Shown here piece after piece: positions 15,650 through 24,695 of a stretch of 64,000 bases of DNA. A model generated the notes under the pieces. That model saw only the letters and a list, made by a program, of their open reading frames with translations, was not told the origin of the DNA and searched no databases. This DNA is from Rhodobacter sp. (lineage in GTDB: Bacteria > Pseudomonadota > Alphaproteobacteria > Rhodobacterales > Rhodobacteraceae): the NCBI GenBank assembly GCA_020637555.1, contig JACKKF010000010.1, forward strand, positions 15,829 through 79,828, in the 5' to 3' direction. The position numbers were made by a program, and so were the translations under genes. Positions within the stretch are counted from its first letter, which is position 1. Each line of letters begins with the position of its first letter.

Positions 15650-16969
15650 ATGACCATCCTCGATGACAGATCCCTGCACGATCCCGCCGGCACCCGCGCG
15701 CAGGTCGCCACCCTCTTCGCACCTGAATCGGTGCTGGCCGAAATCGTGCGAATCGAGTCGGTTCTGGCCGGGGTGCAGGCCGGGCTGGGTATCATCCCGA
15801 ACGAGGCCGCCAGCGCGATCCAGGCAGGCGCGGCGGGATGGCGCCCCGACCCCGAGGCCGTGATGCGCCACCGCGCGCATGTGGGCCACCCCATGGTCGC
15901 CATCCTCGATGCGTTCAGCGAAGGGATCGCGCCTGAGGGTCGCGAATGGCTGCACTATGGAACGACCACCGCGGATGTGTTCCGCACCATCGGTGTGGTT
16001 CTTCTGCATCGCAGCGTTGCGGTCTATGACGCCGCGCTGGGGCGGATCGAGGCGCGGCTGGCGTCACTGGCCGCCACGCATCGGGCCACCCCCATGATCG
16101 GCCGCACGCTGGGCCGACACGCGCTGCCGATCACCTTTGGCGCGAAGGTCGCGACCTGGCTGACCGAATGCCGGCGCGACCGCGAACGCCTGATGGCCTG
16201 GGCGGCCCGCTTTCCCAGCGGCGTGCTCAGCGGCGCGGTCGGCACCCATGCCGCCATGGGACCGTTGGGCATTCAGGTCGAACAGCAGGTGATGGCGCAA
16301 CTCGGCCTTGGGGCGCCCGAACCGGTCGATACCAAGGGCTCGAACGATCTGTATGCCGATTTCGGCGCGGCTGTCGCGATCTCGGCCCGCGGATGCCAGC
16401 GGATCGCGCAGGAGATCTTTCTGTTGCAGGGCGACGACCTGCGCGAGGTCTCGCTCAGCACCGCGACGGTCGGGTCCTCGACCATGCCGCACAAGTCGAA
16501 TCCGACGCTGTGCCTCGAGGTGATGTCGCGTGCGCGCGAGGTATCGGCGTCGCTGACCGTGCTGCTGGAATGGATCGTGACCATATTCGAGAGGGACTCG
16601 GCGCTGCACAACGGCGCCCTGGCGCAGATGTGCATCGATATGGCACAGGTCCTGTCGTGCACCGAGGGCATGCTGAACCAGCTTCATGTGCACCCCGACG
16701 CGATGTTGACCAACATCGGCCGCACGCGCGGAGCGATCTACACCGAAAGCGTGACGGTGCAGTTGGCCGAGCGTCTGGGCCGGCGCAGCGCGCATGAGCT
16801 GATGCGCGATCTGGTCGCCCGGATGCAGACGACCGGCGAGGGGCTGGACGAGGCCCTTGCCACCGATCCGCGCTGTGCGGGCGTGACCTTGCCCAGGCCC
16901 GGCGATGCGATCGGCGTTGCGCCCGATCTGGTGGATGCCTGTTTGACCCGGCTAGGGTTCAGCGACTGA
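15650..16969 (+). CDS. Fumarase/aspartase-superfamily lyase (PurB/CMLE-like)
   Basis: A 439-residue class I lyase. The signature GSSTMPHKSNP is visible at about residues 275-285. HYGTTTADVFRT forms the conserved active-site segment C1, and GTHAAMGPLG is also typical. These enzymes cleave C-N or C-O bonds to give fumarate, or cycloisomerise carboxymuconate. This copy sits in a TRAP operon and not in a purine cluster, so it probably acts on a taken-up N-substituted aspartate or related dicarboxylate. 3-carboxymuconate cycloisomerase is the main alternative. Its 3' end overlaps the convergent LysR gene by 18 bp. Confidence 0.85.
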   Translation: MTILDDRSLHDPAGTRAQVATLFAPESVLAEIVRIESVLAGVQAGLGIIPNEAASAIQAGAAGWRPDPEAVMRHRAHVGHPMVAILDAFSEGIAPEGREWLHYGTTTADVFRTIGVVLLHRSVAVYDAALGRIEARLASLAATHRATPMIGRTLGRHALPITFGAKVATWLTECRRDRERLMAWAARFPSGVLSGAVGTHAAMGPLGIQVEQQVMAQLGLGAPEPVDTKGSNDLYADFGAAVAISARGCQRIAQEIFLLQGDDLREVSLSTATVGSSTMPHKSNPTLCLEVMSRAREVSASLTVLLEWIVTIFERDSALHNGALAQMCIDMAQVLSCTEGMLNQLHVHPDAMLTNIGRTRGAIYTESVTVQLAERLGRRSAHELMRDLVARMQTTGEGLDEALATDPRCAGVTLPRPGDAIGVAPDLVDACLTRLGFSD

Positions 16970-18046
16970 ACCGGCCCGCGCGCGACGGGGTGCCATGGCG
17001 GCGACGAACCGGTCCAGCGCGTTGCCCGTCGATTGGTCGGGGCACAGCAATCCGAGGGGCGGCATCGCGCTGGACAAGGGGAAATTGATCCGCGTCAGCA
17101 GGCGATCCTTCAGTTCGGCGCCAAAGATGCTGACCGGGGCAACCGAGACGAGCCCAAGCTCCAGCACCGTCGCACGGTTGAGCGTGTGCGACCGCGTTGG
17201 CAACTGGACCATTTGCGGCGGCTCGTTGCCTTCGAACAGGGTTTGTAGCAATCGTTCGGCCGGCACACCGGCGGGCGGCATCAGCCAGCGGCAGCGCCGC
17301 AGGTCGTCGATCGTCACGACCGCGCGCCCGGCTAACGGATGTGCGGGCCCGGCGATGATCGCGTGCTCGTCCTCGATCACCGGAACAAAGCTCCAGCCAT
17401 CGGTCGGGACGGACGGCGGACGGCAGACGATGACGTCATATTCGTCGCGGGCCACCAGGCTGAGGATATGGCGCCCGTCGATCTCGTCGACCTTGAGCAT
17501 GATATCGGGATTGGCCTGGCAAAAGCCTGGAACGCGCTCGGCGAGAAAGCTGTTGATCCCCGCCGCGACGGCGCCGACGCGCAGGATCGACGAGCCCGAG
17601 TTGCGCTCGGCCGCGACAGCCTGGGTAAACATCTCGGTGGCACGCAATATCCGCTCGATCAGCGGCAATACGTTCTTGCCCGCGCGGGTCAGGCGGATGC
17701 CACGGGCGTGGCGCTCGAACAGGGTCAGGCCCAGATCGGCCTCGATCTCGCTCACGGCCTTGGTCACTGCCGGCTGGGAAACGGCCAGATCCCGCGCGGC
17801 CTGCTGCATGCTGCCCGAACGCGCCACCGCGACCACCATCTGGATCTGGCGCAGCCGCCCCTTGAGCAAGAGACGCTGAAGCAACAGGTTTGGCGAAACA
17901 AGCGACGGCAGGGGAGGGGCCCGGGTTGCATGGCGACACCCGGTCAGCCTGCGGCGCCGATGCGCGATTGTCCAGCGTTGCCCCCGCAAAATGGACCCGA
18001 ACGCGCGTGACGATCCGAATTCCGCCGGCGCCATCCCGATCCGCAC
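16952..18046 (-). CDS. LysR-family regulator (GbpR/CbbR-like)
   Basis: The open frame gives 364 residues, about 50 more than normal. The helix-turn-helix (GSMQQAARDLAVSQPAVTKA) sits near residue 80, so the true start probably lies close to residue 45-50 (about 17,900) at a non-ATG codon. The effector domain (ILRVGAVAAGINSFLAERVP, then LPTRSHTLNRATVLELGLV) resembles sugar-responsive GbpR regulators. It converges on the lyase gene and probably controls that TRAP-lyase operon. The arginine-rich N-terminal extension is probably not translated. Confidence 0.85.
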   Translation of the reverse strand: MRIGMAPAEFGSSRAFGSILRGQRWTIAHRRRRLTGCRHATRAPPLPSLVSPNLLLQRLLLKGRLRQIQMVVAVARSGSMQQAARDLAVSQPAVTKAVSEIEADLGLTLFERHARGIRLTRAGKNVLPLIERILRATEMFTQAVAAERNSGSSILRVGAVAAGINSFLAERVPGFCQANPDIMLKVDEIDGRHILSLVARDEYDVIVCRPPSVPTDGWSFVPVIEDEHAIIAGPAHPLAGRAVVTIDDLRRCRWLMPPAGVPAERLLQTLFEGNEPPQMVQLPTRSHTLNRATVLELGLVSVAPVSIFGAELKDRLLTRINFPLSSAMPPLGLLCPDQSTGNALDRFVAAMAPRRARAGSVAEP

Positions 18047-18059
18047 GTCCAGGGCGTGG

Positions 18060-18506
18060 CTACACGACGAACTTCGCGCAATCCTGGTCTGCGATCTTCG
18101 CCATCAGCCTGCGCAGCTCGGCGACCTCCTCTGTCGTGTAGACCGAAAGCAGCTTTTGTTCGACTTCGAGCATCAAGGGAACGAGTTCCTGATAGACGGT
18201 TTTCCCTGCGGCCGAGAGCCTGATCAGCCGGCTTCTTCCGTCATGCTTGTTGGCCTTGGACAGGATCCATTTTCGCTGCTTCAGAGAGGTGATGGCCCGG
18301 CTGACAGAGACCTTGTCCATGCTGGATCGGGTGACAATCTCGTTTGCCGTGAAATCGCCGTCAGGCCCGAGAATCGCCATCGTGCGCCATTCATAGGGCT
18401 TCAGCCCGTAGCGTGTCTCATACACGTGTGTCACGGCAGAGCTTACCTGGCGGTAGAACAACCGGGTGTGATACGGGAAGAATTCTTCTAATATTAACAG
18501 CGACAT
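18060..18506 (-). CDS. MarR-family transcriptional regulator
   Basis: A 148-residue winged-helix repressor. DNA-binding helices are FTANEIVTRSSMDKVSVSRA, and the wing follows (SKANKHDGRSRLIRLSAAG). ATG 18506 (MSLLIL) follows GGGAGG on the minus strand with good spacing and is preferred over an ATG 36 bases upstream. It is divergent from the DoxX-TRAP operon. Three repeats resembling GTTTCAATTGAAAC in the shared region are its probable operators. Confidence 0.92.
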   Translation of the reverse strand: MSLLILEEFFPYHTRLFYRQVSSAVTHVYETRYGLKPYEWRTMAILGPDGDFTANEIVTRSSMDKVSVSRAITSLKQRKWILSKANKHDGRSRLIRLSAAGKTVYQELVPLMLEVEQKLLSVYTTEEVAELRRLMAKIADQDCAKFVV

Positions 18507-18614
18507 GCTGAAAAACCTCCCATGGTCTGAAGGGCGCGCCACCTTTGTGCACGCGCCCGCTGTCCGCTCTGTGTTGGTCGAATTCTGGGTGGGATGTATT
18601 ACGCCGGAACAGTG

Positions 18615-18682
18615 GTTTCAATCGAAACTTGTGACAAATAGGTTTCAAATGAAACTAGTGTTGACATGGTTTCAATTGTAAT
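18615..18682. promoter_or_regulatory. Three 14-bp repeats at exact 27-bp spacing, probable MarR operators
   Basis: GTTTCAATCGAAAC (18615-18628), GTTTCAAATGAAAC (18642-18655) and GTTTCAATTGTAAT (18669-18682) start exactly 27 bp apart. The first two are inverted repeats with 5- and 6-bp arms; the third is degenerate in its right half. A TTGACA -35 box (18661-18666) sits just before the third copy, so binding there would block the DoxX-TRAP promoter. Confidence 0.7.
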
Positions 18683-18745
18683 CAAATGTTCCCTGGTGAT
18701 GTGCACCGAAGAAGTCGGTCACCGCATCCAGTGAAAGGGAGGGAC

Positions 18746-19219
18746 ATGAATACACAATCGTTACAAAACAAAGGCGTTCTCGCAGGACTGAACCATCGTC
18801 TGGACCGTTCGATGCAACGATTCGACGGGCTCGCCTGGCTTGCGCTGCGCGCGACAACGGGACTTCTGTTGATGCCCCACGGGGCACAGAAGCTCTTTGG
18901 CATGTTCGGAGGCGGCGGCATCACCGGGACGGCGGGTTTTCTTGAATCCGTTGGCTATCCGGCCCCGACACTGATGGCCATCCTCATTGGCGTCGTGGAA
19001 TTCTTTGGCGGCCTGATGATTGCCACCGGGTTCATGACACGGTTCGCCGCCGTTGCGGTGGCGGTGTTCATGGGCTTTGCGGTCCTGTTCCATCTGGGCA
19101 ACGGTTTCTTCTGGACCGCCCGCGGCTTCGAATACCCGGTGCTCTGGGGGATCGCAGCCATCTTCTTTGCTGTCAAAGGCGGTGGCGCCTATTCGATTGA
19201 CGGCAGGGCCTCGGCCTGA
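18746..19219 (+). CDS. DoxX-family membrane protein
   Basis: A 157-residue protein with four predicted membrane helices. The DoxX hallmarks are LRATTGLLLMPHGAQKLFGMFGG (residues 32-54), GVVEFFGGLMIATGFMTRFAA and the aromatic FHLGNGFFWT. ATG 18746 follows GGGAGGGAC. The family is linked to respiratory and oxidative stress functions in some bacteria, but its biochemical role is not settled. It is the first gene of the MarR-controlled operon, 32 bp before the TRAP receptor. Confidence 0.88.
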   Translation: MNTQSLQNKGVLAGLNHRLDRSMQRFDGLAWLALRATTGLLLMPHGAQKLFGMFGGGGITGTAGFLESVGYPAPTLMAILIGVVEFFGGLMIATGFMTRFAAVAVAVFMGFAVLFHLGNGFFWTARGFEYPVLWGIAAIFFAVKGGGAYSIDGRASA

Positions 19220-19251
19220 TCCGGCGCCCGCACTCAAAAGGAAATTCCCGA

Positions 19252-20289
19252 ATGATCAAGCAAATTGCCAACAGCCTCTTTGGAGGCCTGTCCTGCCTTG
19301 CCCTGTCGTCCGTTCTTGCGGTGTCGAGCACGGCAACCACCGCCCAGGCCGAGGAATACGTCCTGTCGTCCTGGTTGCCGCCGACCCATCCGATCGTGAC
19401 CGGCGTGATTCAGCCCTGGGCTGATCAGGTGGCCGAGGTGACCGAGGGACGTGTCACGGTTCGCATTCTTCCGCGCCCGCTTGGGCCGCCGCCCGCGCAC
19501 TTCGATCTGGCAGCCGACGGTATCGCCGACATCACCTATGGGCTGCATTCCTTCACCACCGATGATCGCTTCCTTCGATCGCGTATCGGCCAGTTCTCGT
19601 TCCTGGGTGACGATGCCGTCAGCACCTCGGTCGCCTATTGGCGGGTCTACGGCGGCGACCTCGACGCGGCCGCCGAACACGAGCGCACGCACCTGCTGGG
19701 TCTCTGGGTGCATGGACCGGGCATGTTTCACAACAACCAGCACCGGATTGACGAACCGGGCGACTTCGCCGGCCTCAAGATCCGGGTTCCCGGTGGCTAC
19801 ATCGCGGAACTGGTCGAAGACCTGGGTGCGACGACCCAGTTCATGGGTCCGGGCGAAGTGTTCGAAAAGCTCTCGACCGGGGTGATCGACGGCGTGACCT
19901 TTCCGGCCGAAGCCTTGAGGGCTTTCAACCTGTCGCCGCACATTGCCTATTCGATGAGCGTGCCGGGCGGGCTCTACAACACAAGCTGGTTCATGGTCAT
20001 GAACGAAGACCGCTGGGCTGATCTTTCCGACGCGGACCGCGCGGCAATCTCGGCAATCTCGGGCGAAGTCCTGGCCGAAAACGCCGGTCGGGTCTGGAAC
20101 CAGGCGGATGCGGCGGGCCTTGCGGACGGCGAAGCCCACGGCGTCGAATTCTACGCTGCGTCCGACGCCGTTCTGCAGCGGGTGCAGCAGATCGCCTCGG
20201 CCCGCGAAGCCGAGTGGGCAGAGGCGGTCGCCGCGCAGGGGTTTGATGGTGCGGCCGCACTCTCGGCCCTGCGGGAGCTGGCCGAATAA
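19252..20289 (+). CDS. TRAP transporter substrate-binding protein (DctP family), system 2
   Basis: A 345-residue periplasmic receptor. A signal peptide covers about 1-33 (cleavage near AQA-EEY). SSWLPPTHPIVTGVIQPWAD is the start of the mature protein, and FAGLKIRVPGGYIAELVEDL carries the ligand-binding arginine. FEKLSTGVIDGVTFPAEAL is the second lobe signature. The stop overlaps the small permease start (TAATG, 20287-20291). It probably belongs to the transcription unit begun by DoxX. The ligand is not readable from sequence. Confidence 0.93.
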   Translation: MIKQIANSLFGGLSCLALSSVLAVSSTATTAQAEEYVLSSWLPPTHPIVTGVIQPWADQVAEVTEGRVTVRILPRPLGPPPAHFDLAADGIADITYGLHSFTTDDRFLRSRIGQFSFLGDDAVSTSVAYWRVYGGDLDAAAEHERTHLLGLWVHGPGMFHNNQHRIDEPGDFAGLKIRVPGGYIAELVEDLGATTQFMGPGEVFEKLSTGVIDGVTFPAEALRAFNLSPHIAYSMSVPGGLYNTSWFMVMNEDRWADLSDADRAAISAISGEVLAENAGRVWNQADAAGLADGEAHGVEFYAASDAVLQRVQQIASAREAEWAEAVAAQGFDGAAALSALRELAE

Positions 20290-20798
20290 TGAAGAACGAG
20301 ACCGCAAACGTCTCGGGTGAAACCCAGCGTCAGGCCCCCACGGCCTGGCGCACCCTTGAGAAGGCTCTCGGCCTGGGGGTTACCGGCATTCTGACCGCCA
20401 TGATGATCCTGACCGGCGCCGATGTCGTTGCCCGCTATGCGCTGAATGCACCGATCAAGGGGGCCTTCGAGATGATCGAAATATTGCTGGTGTGCCTGGT
20501 CTTCTTGGCGATGCCGCTGGCGATGTTCTCCAACGCTCACGTCGAAGTCGAACTCTGGGAGCCGAAGTCAACGCTGGGCAACCGCATTCGGATCGTTCTG
20601 GGCAGAACGGCGGAATTTCTGGTCTTCGGCTGTCTTGCCTGGCAGTTGGCCGAACACGCTGAACGGCTTGCCCGCTATGGCTCGGTCTCGAATTCTCTGA
20701 ACATTCCGCTGAACATCATCGCCTGGGTCGCCGCGACCGCCTGTGCCATTGGCGCTGCCATCGCCTTGAGTCAAATCGTCAAGAGCCTGCGAGCATAG
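20289..20798 (+). CDS. TRAP transporter small permease (DctQ family), system 2
   Basis: A 169-residue membrane protein with four predicted helices. VARYALNAPIKGAFEMIEIL and LPLAMFSNAHVEVELW-type segments match DctQ proteins. It is coupled to the receptor by a TAATG overlap and followed 2 bp later by the large permease. Confidence 0.91.
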   Translation: MKNETANVSGETQRQAPTAWRTLEKALGLGVTGILTAMMILTGADVVARYALNAPIKGAFEMIEILLVCLVFLAMPLAMFSNAHVEVELWEPKSTLGNRIRIVLGRTAEFLVFGCLAWQLAEHAERLARYGSVSNSLNIPLNIIAWVAATACAIGAAIALSQIVKSLRA

Positions 20799-20800
20799 CA

Positions 20801-22108
20801 ATGATCCCCTCACTTATCGCCTTCGCTGCCCTTTTCGGACAAGTCCTGCTCAGGGTGCCAATCGCCTTTGCGATGATCATCACCGGCACCGTCGGGTTCG
20901 CGTTTCTTCGCAGCTGGGAAACCAGTCTGCGCCTGACCGGCAATGCGGCATTCGACACCGTTTTTTCGTTTACCCTGTCGGTGATCCCGCTGTTCATTCT
21001 GATGGGGAACCTCCTGACCCGATCAGGTGTTTCGGATGCGCTTTTCCTGACCGCACATCGGGCGCTCTATCGGCTGAAAGGAGGGCTGGCGATGGCCACC
21101 ATCGTGGCCTGCGGCGGGTTCTCGGCGGTCTGCGGATCATCCCTTGCCACGGCGGCGACCATGTCCAAGGTCGCGATGCCCTCCATGCGCAAGACCGGCT
21201 ATGCCGACAGCCTGGCCACCGGCTCGATCGCGGCAGGCGGCACTCTCGGCATCCTGATCCCGCCTTCGGTCATCCTGATCATCTATGGACTCCTGACCGA
21301 GGCCGACATCGGGAAGCTGTTCATGGCCGGTATCCTGCCCGGACTGCTGGGGGTGCTGTTCTACATCGGTGCGGTCTCGGTTACCGTGCGGTTGAAGCCG
21401 GACCTGGCCCCTCAGGAAGCGGGGGTCGAGACCATCTCGCGCTCTGACATCAGCGGAGTGATCGCCGTGGTCGGGCTGTTCGCGGTGATCATGGTCGGCA
21501 TCTACGGGGGCATCTTCACCCCGTCCGAGGCCGCCGCGGTCGGCGCGCTGGTCTCGTTGTTGATCGCCATCGTCCGAGGCAAGCTGCCGTTGCGCGACTA
21601 TGTGGCGATCTGCATCGACACGGCCCGGACATCGGCGATGATCTTTGCGCTGATCATCGGTGCCGAGGTCTTTTCCAACTTCGTCAGCTACGCGGGTCTT
21701 CCGGATGCGATCCTTGCCTGGGTCAGCGGGCTGGACGTGGGGCCCTATACGGTCATCCTGGCGTTGATCGTCATCTACATCATACTTGGCGCCGTTCTCG
21801 AAAGCCTGTCGATGATCCTGCTGACCGTGCCGATCTTTTATCCGTTGGTCCTTTCACTGGACTTCGGATCAGGCTGGCTGGGAGATCCCGCGAACGTGAC
21901 GATCTGGTTCGGCATTCTCGTCGTCGTCGTGACGGAGATCAGCCTGATTTCGCCGCCGATCGGTCTGAATGTGTTCGTGCTGCGCAGCGTGCTGCGCGAC
22001 GTGCCGATCACAACGATTTTCCGAGGGATCATGCCCTTCTGGGCATCTGATCTGATACGGCTGGCGGTCCTTGTCGCCTTCCCTGCCATCGCCCTGATCT
22101 TCAATTGA
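20801..22108 (+). CDS. TRAP transporter large permease (DctM family), system 2
   Basis: A 435-residue multi-helix transport subunit. Hallmarks are CGGFSAVCGSSLATAATM, GTLGILIPPSVILIIYGLL, GIYGGIFTPSEAAAVGALV and the C-terminal ISLISPPIGLNVFVL. It ends the MarR-controlled operon. A strong bidirectional hairpin follows 82 bp downstream. Confidence 0.94.
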   Translation: MIPSLIAFAALFGQVLLRVPIAFAMIITGTVGFAFLRSWETSLRLTGNAAFDTVFSFTLSVIPLFILMGNLLTRSGVSDALFLTAHRALYRLKGGLAMATIVACGGFSAVCGSSLATAATMSKVAMPSMRKTGYADSLATGSIAAGGTLGILIPPSVILIIYGLLTEADIGKLFMAGILPGLLGVLFYIGAVSVTVRLKPDLAPQEAGVETISRSDISGVIAVVGLFAVIMVGIYGGIFTPSEAAAVGALVSLLIAIVRGKLPLRDYVAICIDTARTSAMIFALIIGAEVFSNFVSYAGLPDAILAWVSGLDVGPYTVILALIVIYIILGAVLESLSMILLTVPIFYPLVLSLDFGSGWLGDPANVTIWFGILVVVVTEISLISPPIGLNVFVLRSVLRDVPITTIFRGIMPFWASDLIRLAVLVAFPAIALIFN

Positions 22109-22189
22109 GCAGGGCATGGGCGCGTTCGTCGAGCGGCCCCTTTGCGGGGTGCCTTGTGCGGCATCGCTGAAACGGGCGGCGACAAGATC

Positions 22190-22219
22190 CCGAACGGGGC
22201 GCCTGGGCGTCCCGTTCGG
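22190..22219. terminator. Strong hairpin between convergent operons
   Basis: Two 14-base arms (22190-22203 and 22206-22219) pair perfectly except for one G-T pair around a 2-base loop; the outer arm is CCGAACGGGGCGCC. It lies between the DctM stop and the stop of the convergent PLP enzyme. There is no T tract, so termination may depend on stem stability. Confidence 0.65.
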
Positions 22220-22227
22220 AAGCGTCC

Positions 22228-23223
22228 CTAGGCCCGCAACGCCTTGTCATACCCGAACAGGGCCGCAGCCCCCCCGGTATGCAGAAAGACGATCCTCTGA
22301 CCCTTGCGAAAGGTGCCGCGACGGATCAGGTCGATCATCCCCGCAGCCCCCTTGGCGGAATAGACGGGGTCCAGCAACAACCCTTCCAGTTCCGCAAACA
22401 GGCGGATGGCCTCCAGCCCGCCCTCTGTCGGGATGCCATAACCTTCGCCGACATAGTCTGTGTTCGCCACCACATCCGCGCGGGCGACGACATCGGGGCA
22501 GCCCAGTTTCTCGGCGGTGGCACAGGCCAGCTTGAAGACGTTGTCCTCCTGCACGGGCCGGGGCGCACGCACGCCGATGCCCAGCAGCGGCAATTGCGCG
22601 TTGCATGCCGCCAATCCGGTGATCAGCCCGGCCTGGGTGCCGGCGCTGCCGGTTGCGTGGACCAGATGATCGAACACCAGCCCCAGATCGTTGATCTGGC
22701 CCAGCAATTCGAACGCGCAGTTGACATACCCCAGGGCGCCGGTGGCATTCGACCCGCCTCCGGGGATGGTATAGACGGTGCGCCCCCTTTCCCGAAACGT
22801 GTTGGCAACGGATTCCATCTCGGCGTTCATGTCCAGTCCGCCAGGACGGGTCTCGGTTGTTGCACCGTGCAGATGGTCCAGCAACACATTGCCGTTGCCG
22901 GTATAGTTCGGATCGGTCGATCCGGTCCGATCCTCGAGCAGGAGGTGGCAGGCCATGCCCAGTCTGGCCGCCGCCGCCGCGGTCTGCCGCGCGTGGTTCG
23001 ATTGGGTTGCGCCCTGGGTCATCACCATGTCGGCCCCTTGCGCCTGCGCCTCGGCCATCAGGAACTCAAGCTTGCGGGTCTTGTTGCCGCCCGTGGACAG
23101 GCCGGTGCAATCATCGCGTTTGACCCAGATTTCGGGCCCGCCCAGGGCCGCGCTCAGGCGTGGCATGGGTTCGAGCGGCGTGGAAAGATGTCCAAGGCGG
23201 ACACGCGGAAAGCGGGACAGCAT
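22228..23223 (-). CDS. PLP-dependent D-cysteine desulfhydrase / ACC-deaminase family enzyme
   Basis: A 331-residue fold-type II PLP enzyme. The cofactor lysine lies in STGGNKTRKLEF (Lys51). QGATQSNHARQTAAAAARLG and the phosphate-binding HATGSAGTQAGLITGL are family signatures. D-cysteine desulfhydrase converts D-cysteine to pyruvate, ammonia and sulfide; ACC deaminase is the sister activity. Its place after a D-aminoacylase favours a D-amino-acid role. ATG 23223 (MLSRFP) is preferred over a longer start. It is the last gene of the TRAP-D-aminoacylase operon. Confidence 0.87.
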   Translation of the reverse strand: MLSRFPRVRLGHLSTPLEPMPRLSAALGGPEIWVKRDDCTGLSTGGNKTRKLEFLMAEAQAQGADMVMTQGATQSNHARQTAAAAARLGMACHLLLEDRTGSTDPNYTGNGNVLLDHLHGATTETRPGGLDMNAEMESVANTFRERGRTVYTIPGGGSNATGALGYVNCAFELLGQINDLGLVFDHLVHATGSAGTQAGLITGLAACNAQLPLLGIGVRAPRPVQEDNVFKLACATAEKLGCPDVVARADVVANTDYVGEGYGIPTEGGLEAIRLFAELEGLLLDPVYSAKGAAGMIDLIRRGTFRKGQRIVFLHTGGAAALFGYDKALRA

Positions 23224-23249
23224 CACGGGCGGGGTCCTTTCGAGATCAG

Positions 23250-24695
23250 TCAGGAAATGCGGGCCAGAACGCGGCCCGGGCGCAGGCCCGTGGCAGCATG
23301 TCCGGTCCATGTCTGGCGGCCGTTGCACCAGACGCCGCGCAGTCCCGTGGCCGGGTGCTTTGGGGCCGCGAAGCTGGCGGTATCGTGGATGGTGGCGGGG
23401 TCGAACAGCACCAGATCGGCAAAGGCGCCCGGGGCCAGCACACCCCGGTCCTGCAGGCCAAACCGCGCGGCCGTCAATCCGGTCATGCGGTGCACGGCCT
23501 CTTCCAGCGGAAAGAGGCTTTCATCGCGGGCATAGTGCCCCAGCACCCGCGGGAACGTGCCCCAGGCGCGGGGATGGGGGTGCGGGTCTGCGACCAGCCC
23601 GTCGGAACCGATCATCGTCAGGGGATGGCGCAGGATGCGGCGCAGATCGCTTTCATCCATCTGGAAATAGATGGCGCCGGCGGGCAGCAACCGTTTCGCG
23701 GCCTCGGGCAGCGACAGGCCCAGGTCGGCAGCGATGTCGCTCAGGTCACGGCCGCCCATCTCGGGCATGGCTTCGGACCAGGTGACGATGACGCGGGCGG
23801 CCTGTTCGACACGGTCCGGAAACAGAAAGGTGGACCCCGCGACATAAGGATAGGCATCAAGCCCCACATCCTGACCCGCCGCGCGGGCCGCGTCGATCAT
23901 GGCCAGGGTCACCGCGGATTTGCCGTGGTTCTGCGGGTTCATGCATTTGTGGTGGGAAACGATCGCCGGCACGCCGGTGTCGCGCCCGATCCGCAGCGTT
24001 TCCCGGACCGAGTCGATGACGCCGTCGGCCTCGTTGCGCATATGGGTGACATACAGCCCGCCATGCGCGCGCAGAACCTGGCCGATCTCGATCACTTCCT
24101 CGGTCGGGGCGGCTGTCGCGGGCGGATAGTAAAGCCCTGTCGACATCCCCGCAGCGCCCTGGTCCAGCGCAATGTCCAGAAGGGCGCGCATCGTGGCGAT
24201 CTCGGACGCGGTTGCGGGGCGGTCGAACCGGTCCATCGCCGCGTGGCGCAACGTCGTGTGACCACACAGGCAGATCGAATTGACGGCCGCAGGCTCATCC
24301 CTCAGCCGTGCGAAATAGGCGGCGAAATCGGGGAACATCAGCGCCGGATCCGGCACCAGCGAGGCCAGCGGTTGCGGCAGCGGGCCGCGCCCGGGCGGAT
24401 TGGGTGCCAGCGAAAACCCGCAGTTGCCGTTGACAACCGTGGTCACGCCCTGGCTGATCTTTGGTTCAAGCAGCGGGGTCTGCAGCAACGCCAGATCGTC
24501 GTGGCAATGGCTGTCGATGAACCCGGGCGTCAGAGCCAGCCCGGCGGCGTCGATCTCGATCCCGGCGCGCCAGTCGGTCAGATCGCCCATCGCCGCGATC
24601 CGGTCGTCGGTCACCGCCAGATCCCCGGTCAGTGACGGGCCGCCCGTGCCGTCGATCAACCGCGCGCTCCGCAGGATGAGGTCAGCCTTGCTCAT
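23250..24695 (-). CDS. N-acyl-D-amino-acid deacylase (D-aminoacylase)
   Basis: A 481-residue amidohydrolase-superfamily zinc enzyme that removes the acyl group from N-acyl-D-amino acids. The metal-binding HCHDD motif (near residue 66), the VNGNCGFS segment with the metal-ligand cysteine and the IVSHHKCM histidines are all present, as is GSDGLVADPHPHPRAWG near the C-terminus. ATG 24695 overlaps the end of the upstream small permease by 4 bp. The product would feed D-amino acids to the PLP enzyme encoded next. Confidence 0.92.
   Translation of the reverse strand: MSKADLILRSARLIDGTGGPSLTGDLAVTDDRIAAMGDLTDWRAGIEIDAAGLALTPGFIDSHCHDDLALLQTPLLEPKISQGVTTVVNGNCGFSLAPNPPGRGPLPQPLASLVPDPALMFPDFAAYFARLRDEPAAVNSICLCGHTTLRHAAMDRFDRPATASEIATMRALLDIALDQGAAGMSTGLYYPPATAAPTEEVIEIGQVLRAHGGLYVTHMRNEADGVIDSVRETLRIGRDTGVPAIVSHHKCMNPQNHGKSAVTLAMIDAARAAGQDVGLDAYPYVAGSTFLFPDRVEQAARVIVTWSEAMPEMGGRDLSDIAADLGLSLPEAAKRLLPAGAIYFQMDESDLRRILRHPLTMIGSDGLVADPHPHPRAWGTFPRVLGHYARDESLFPLEEAVHRMTGLTAARFGLQDRGVLAPGAFADLVLFDPATIHDTASFAAPKHPATGLRGVWCNGRQTWTGHAATGLRPGRVLARIS

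Noticed and set aside
14333..16009. Minus-strand open frame opposite DctM and the lyase
   Set aside because: Covers two well-supported genes on the other strand and has a His/Gln/Arg low-complexity composition.
18615..18682. CRISPR-like array (three regular repeats)
   Set aside because: Repeats are only 14 bp with 13-bp gaps, are themselves palindromic and lie in a divergent promoter; no cas genes are present.
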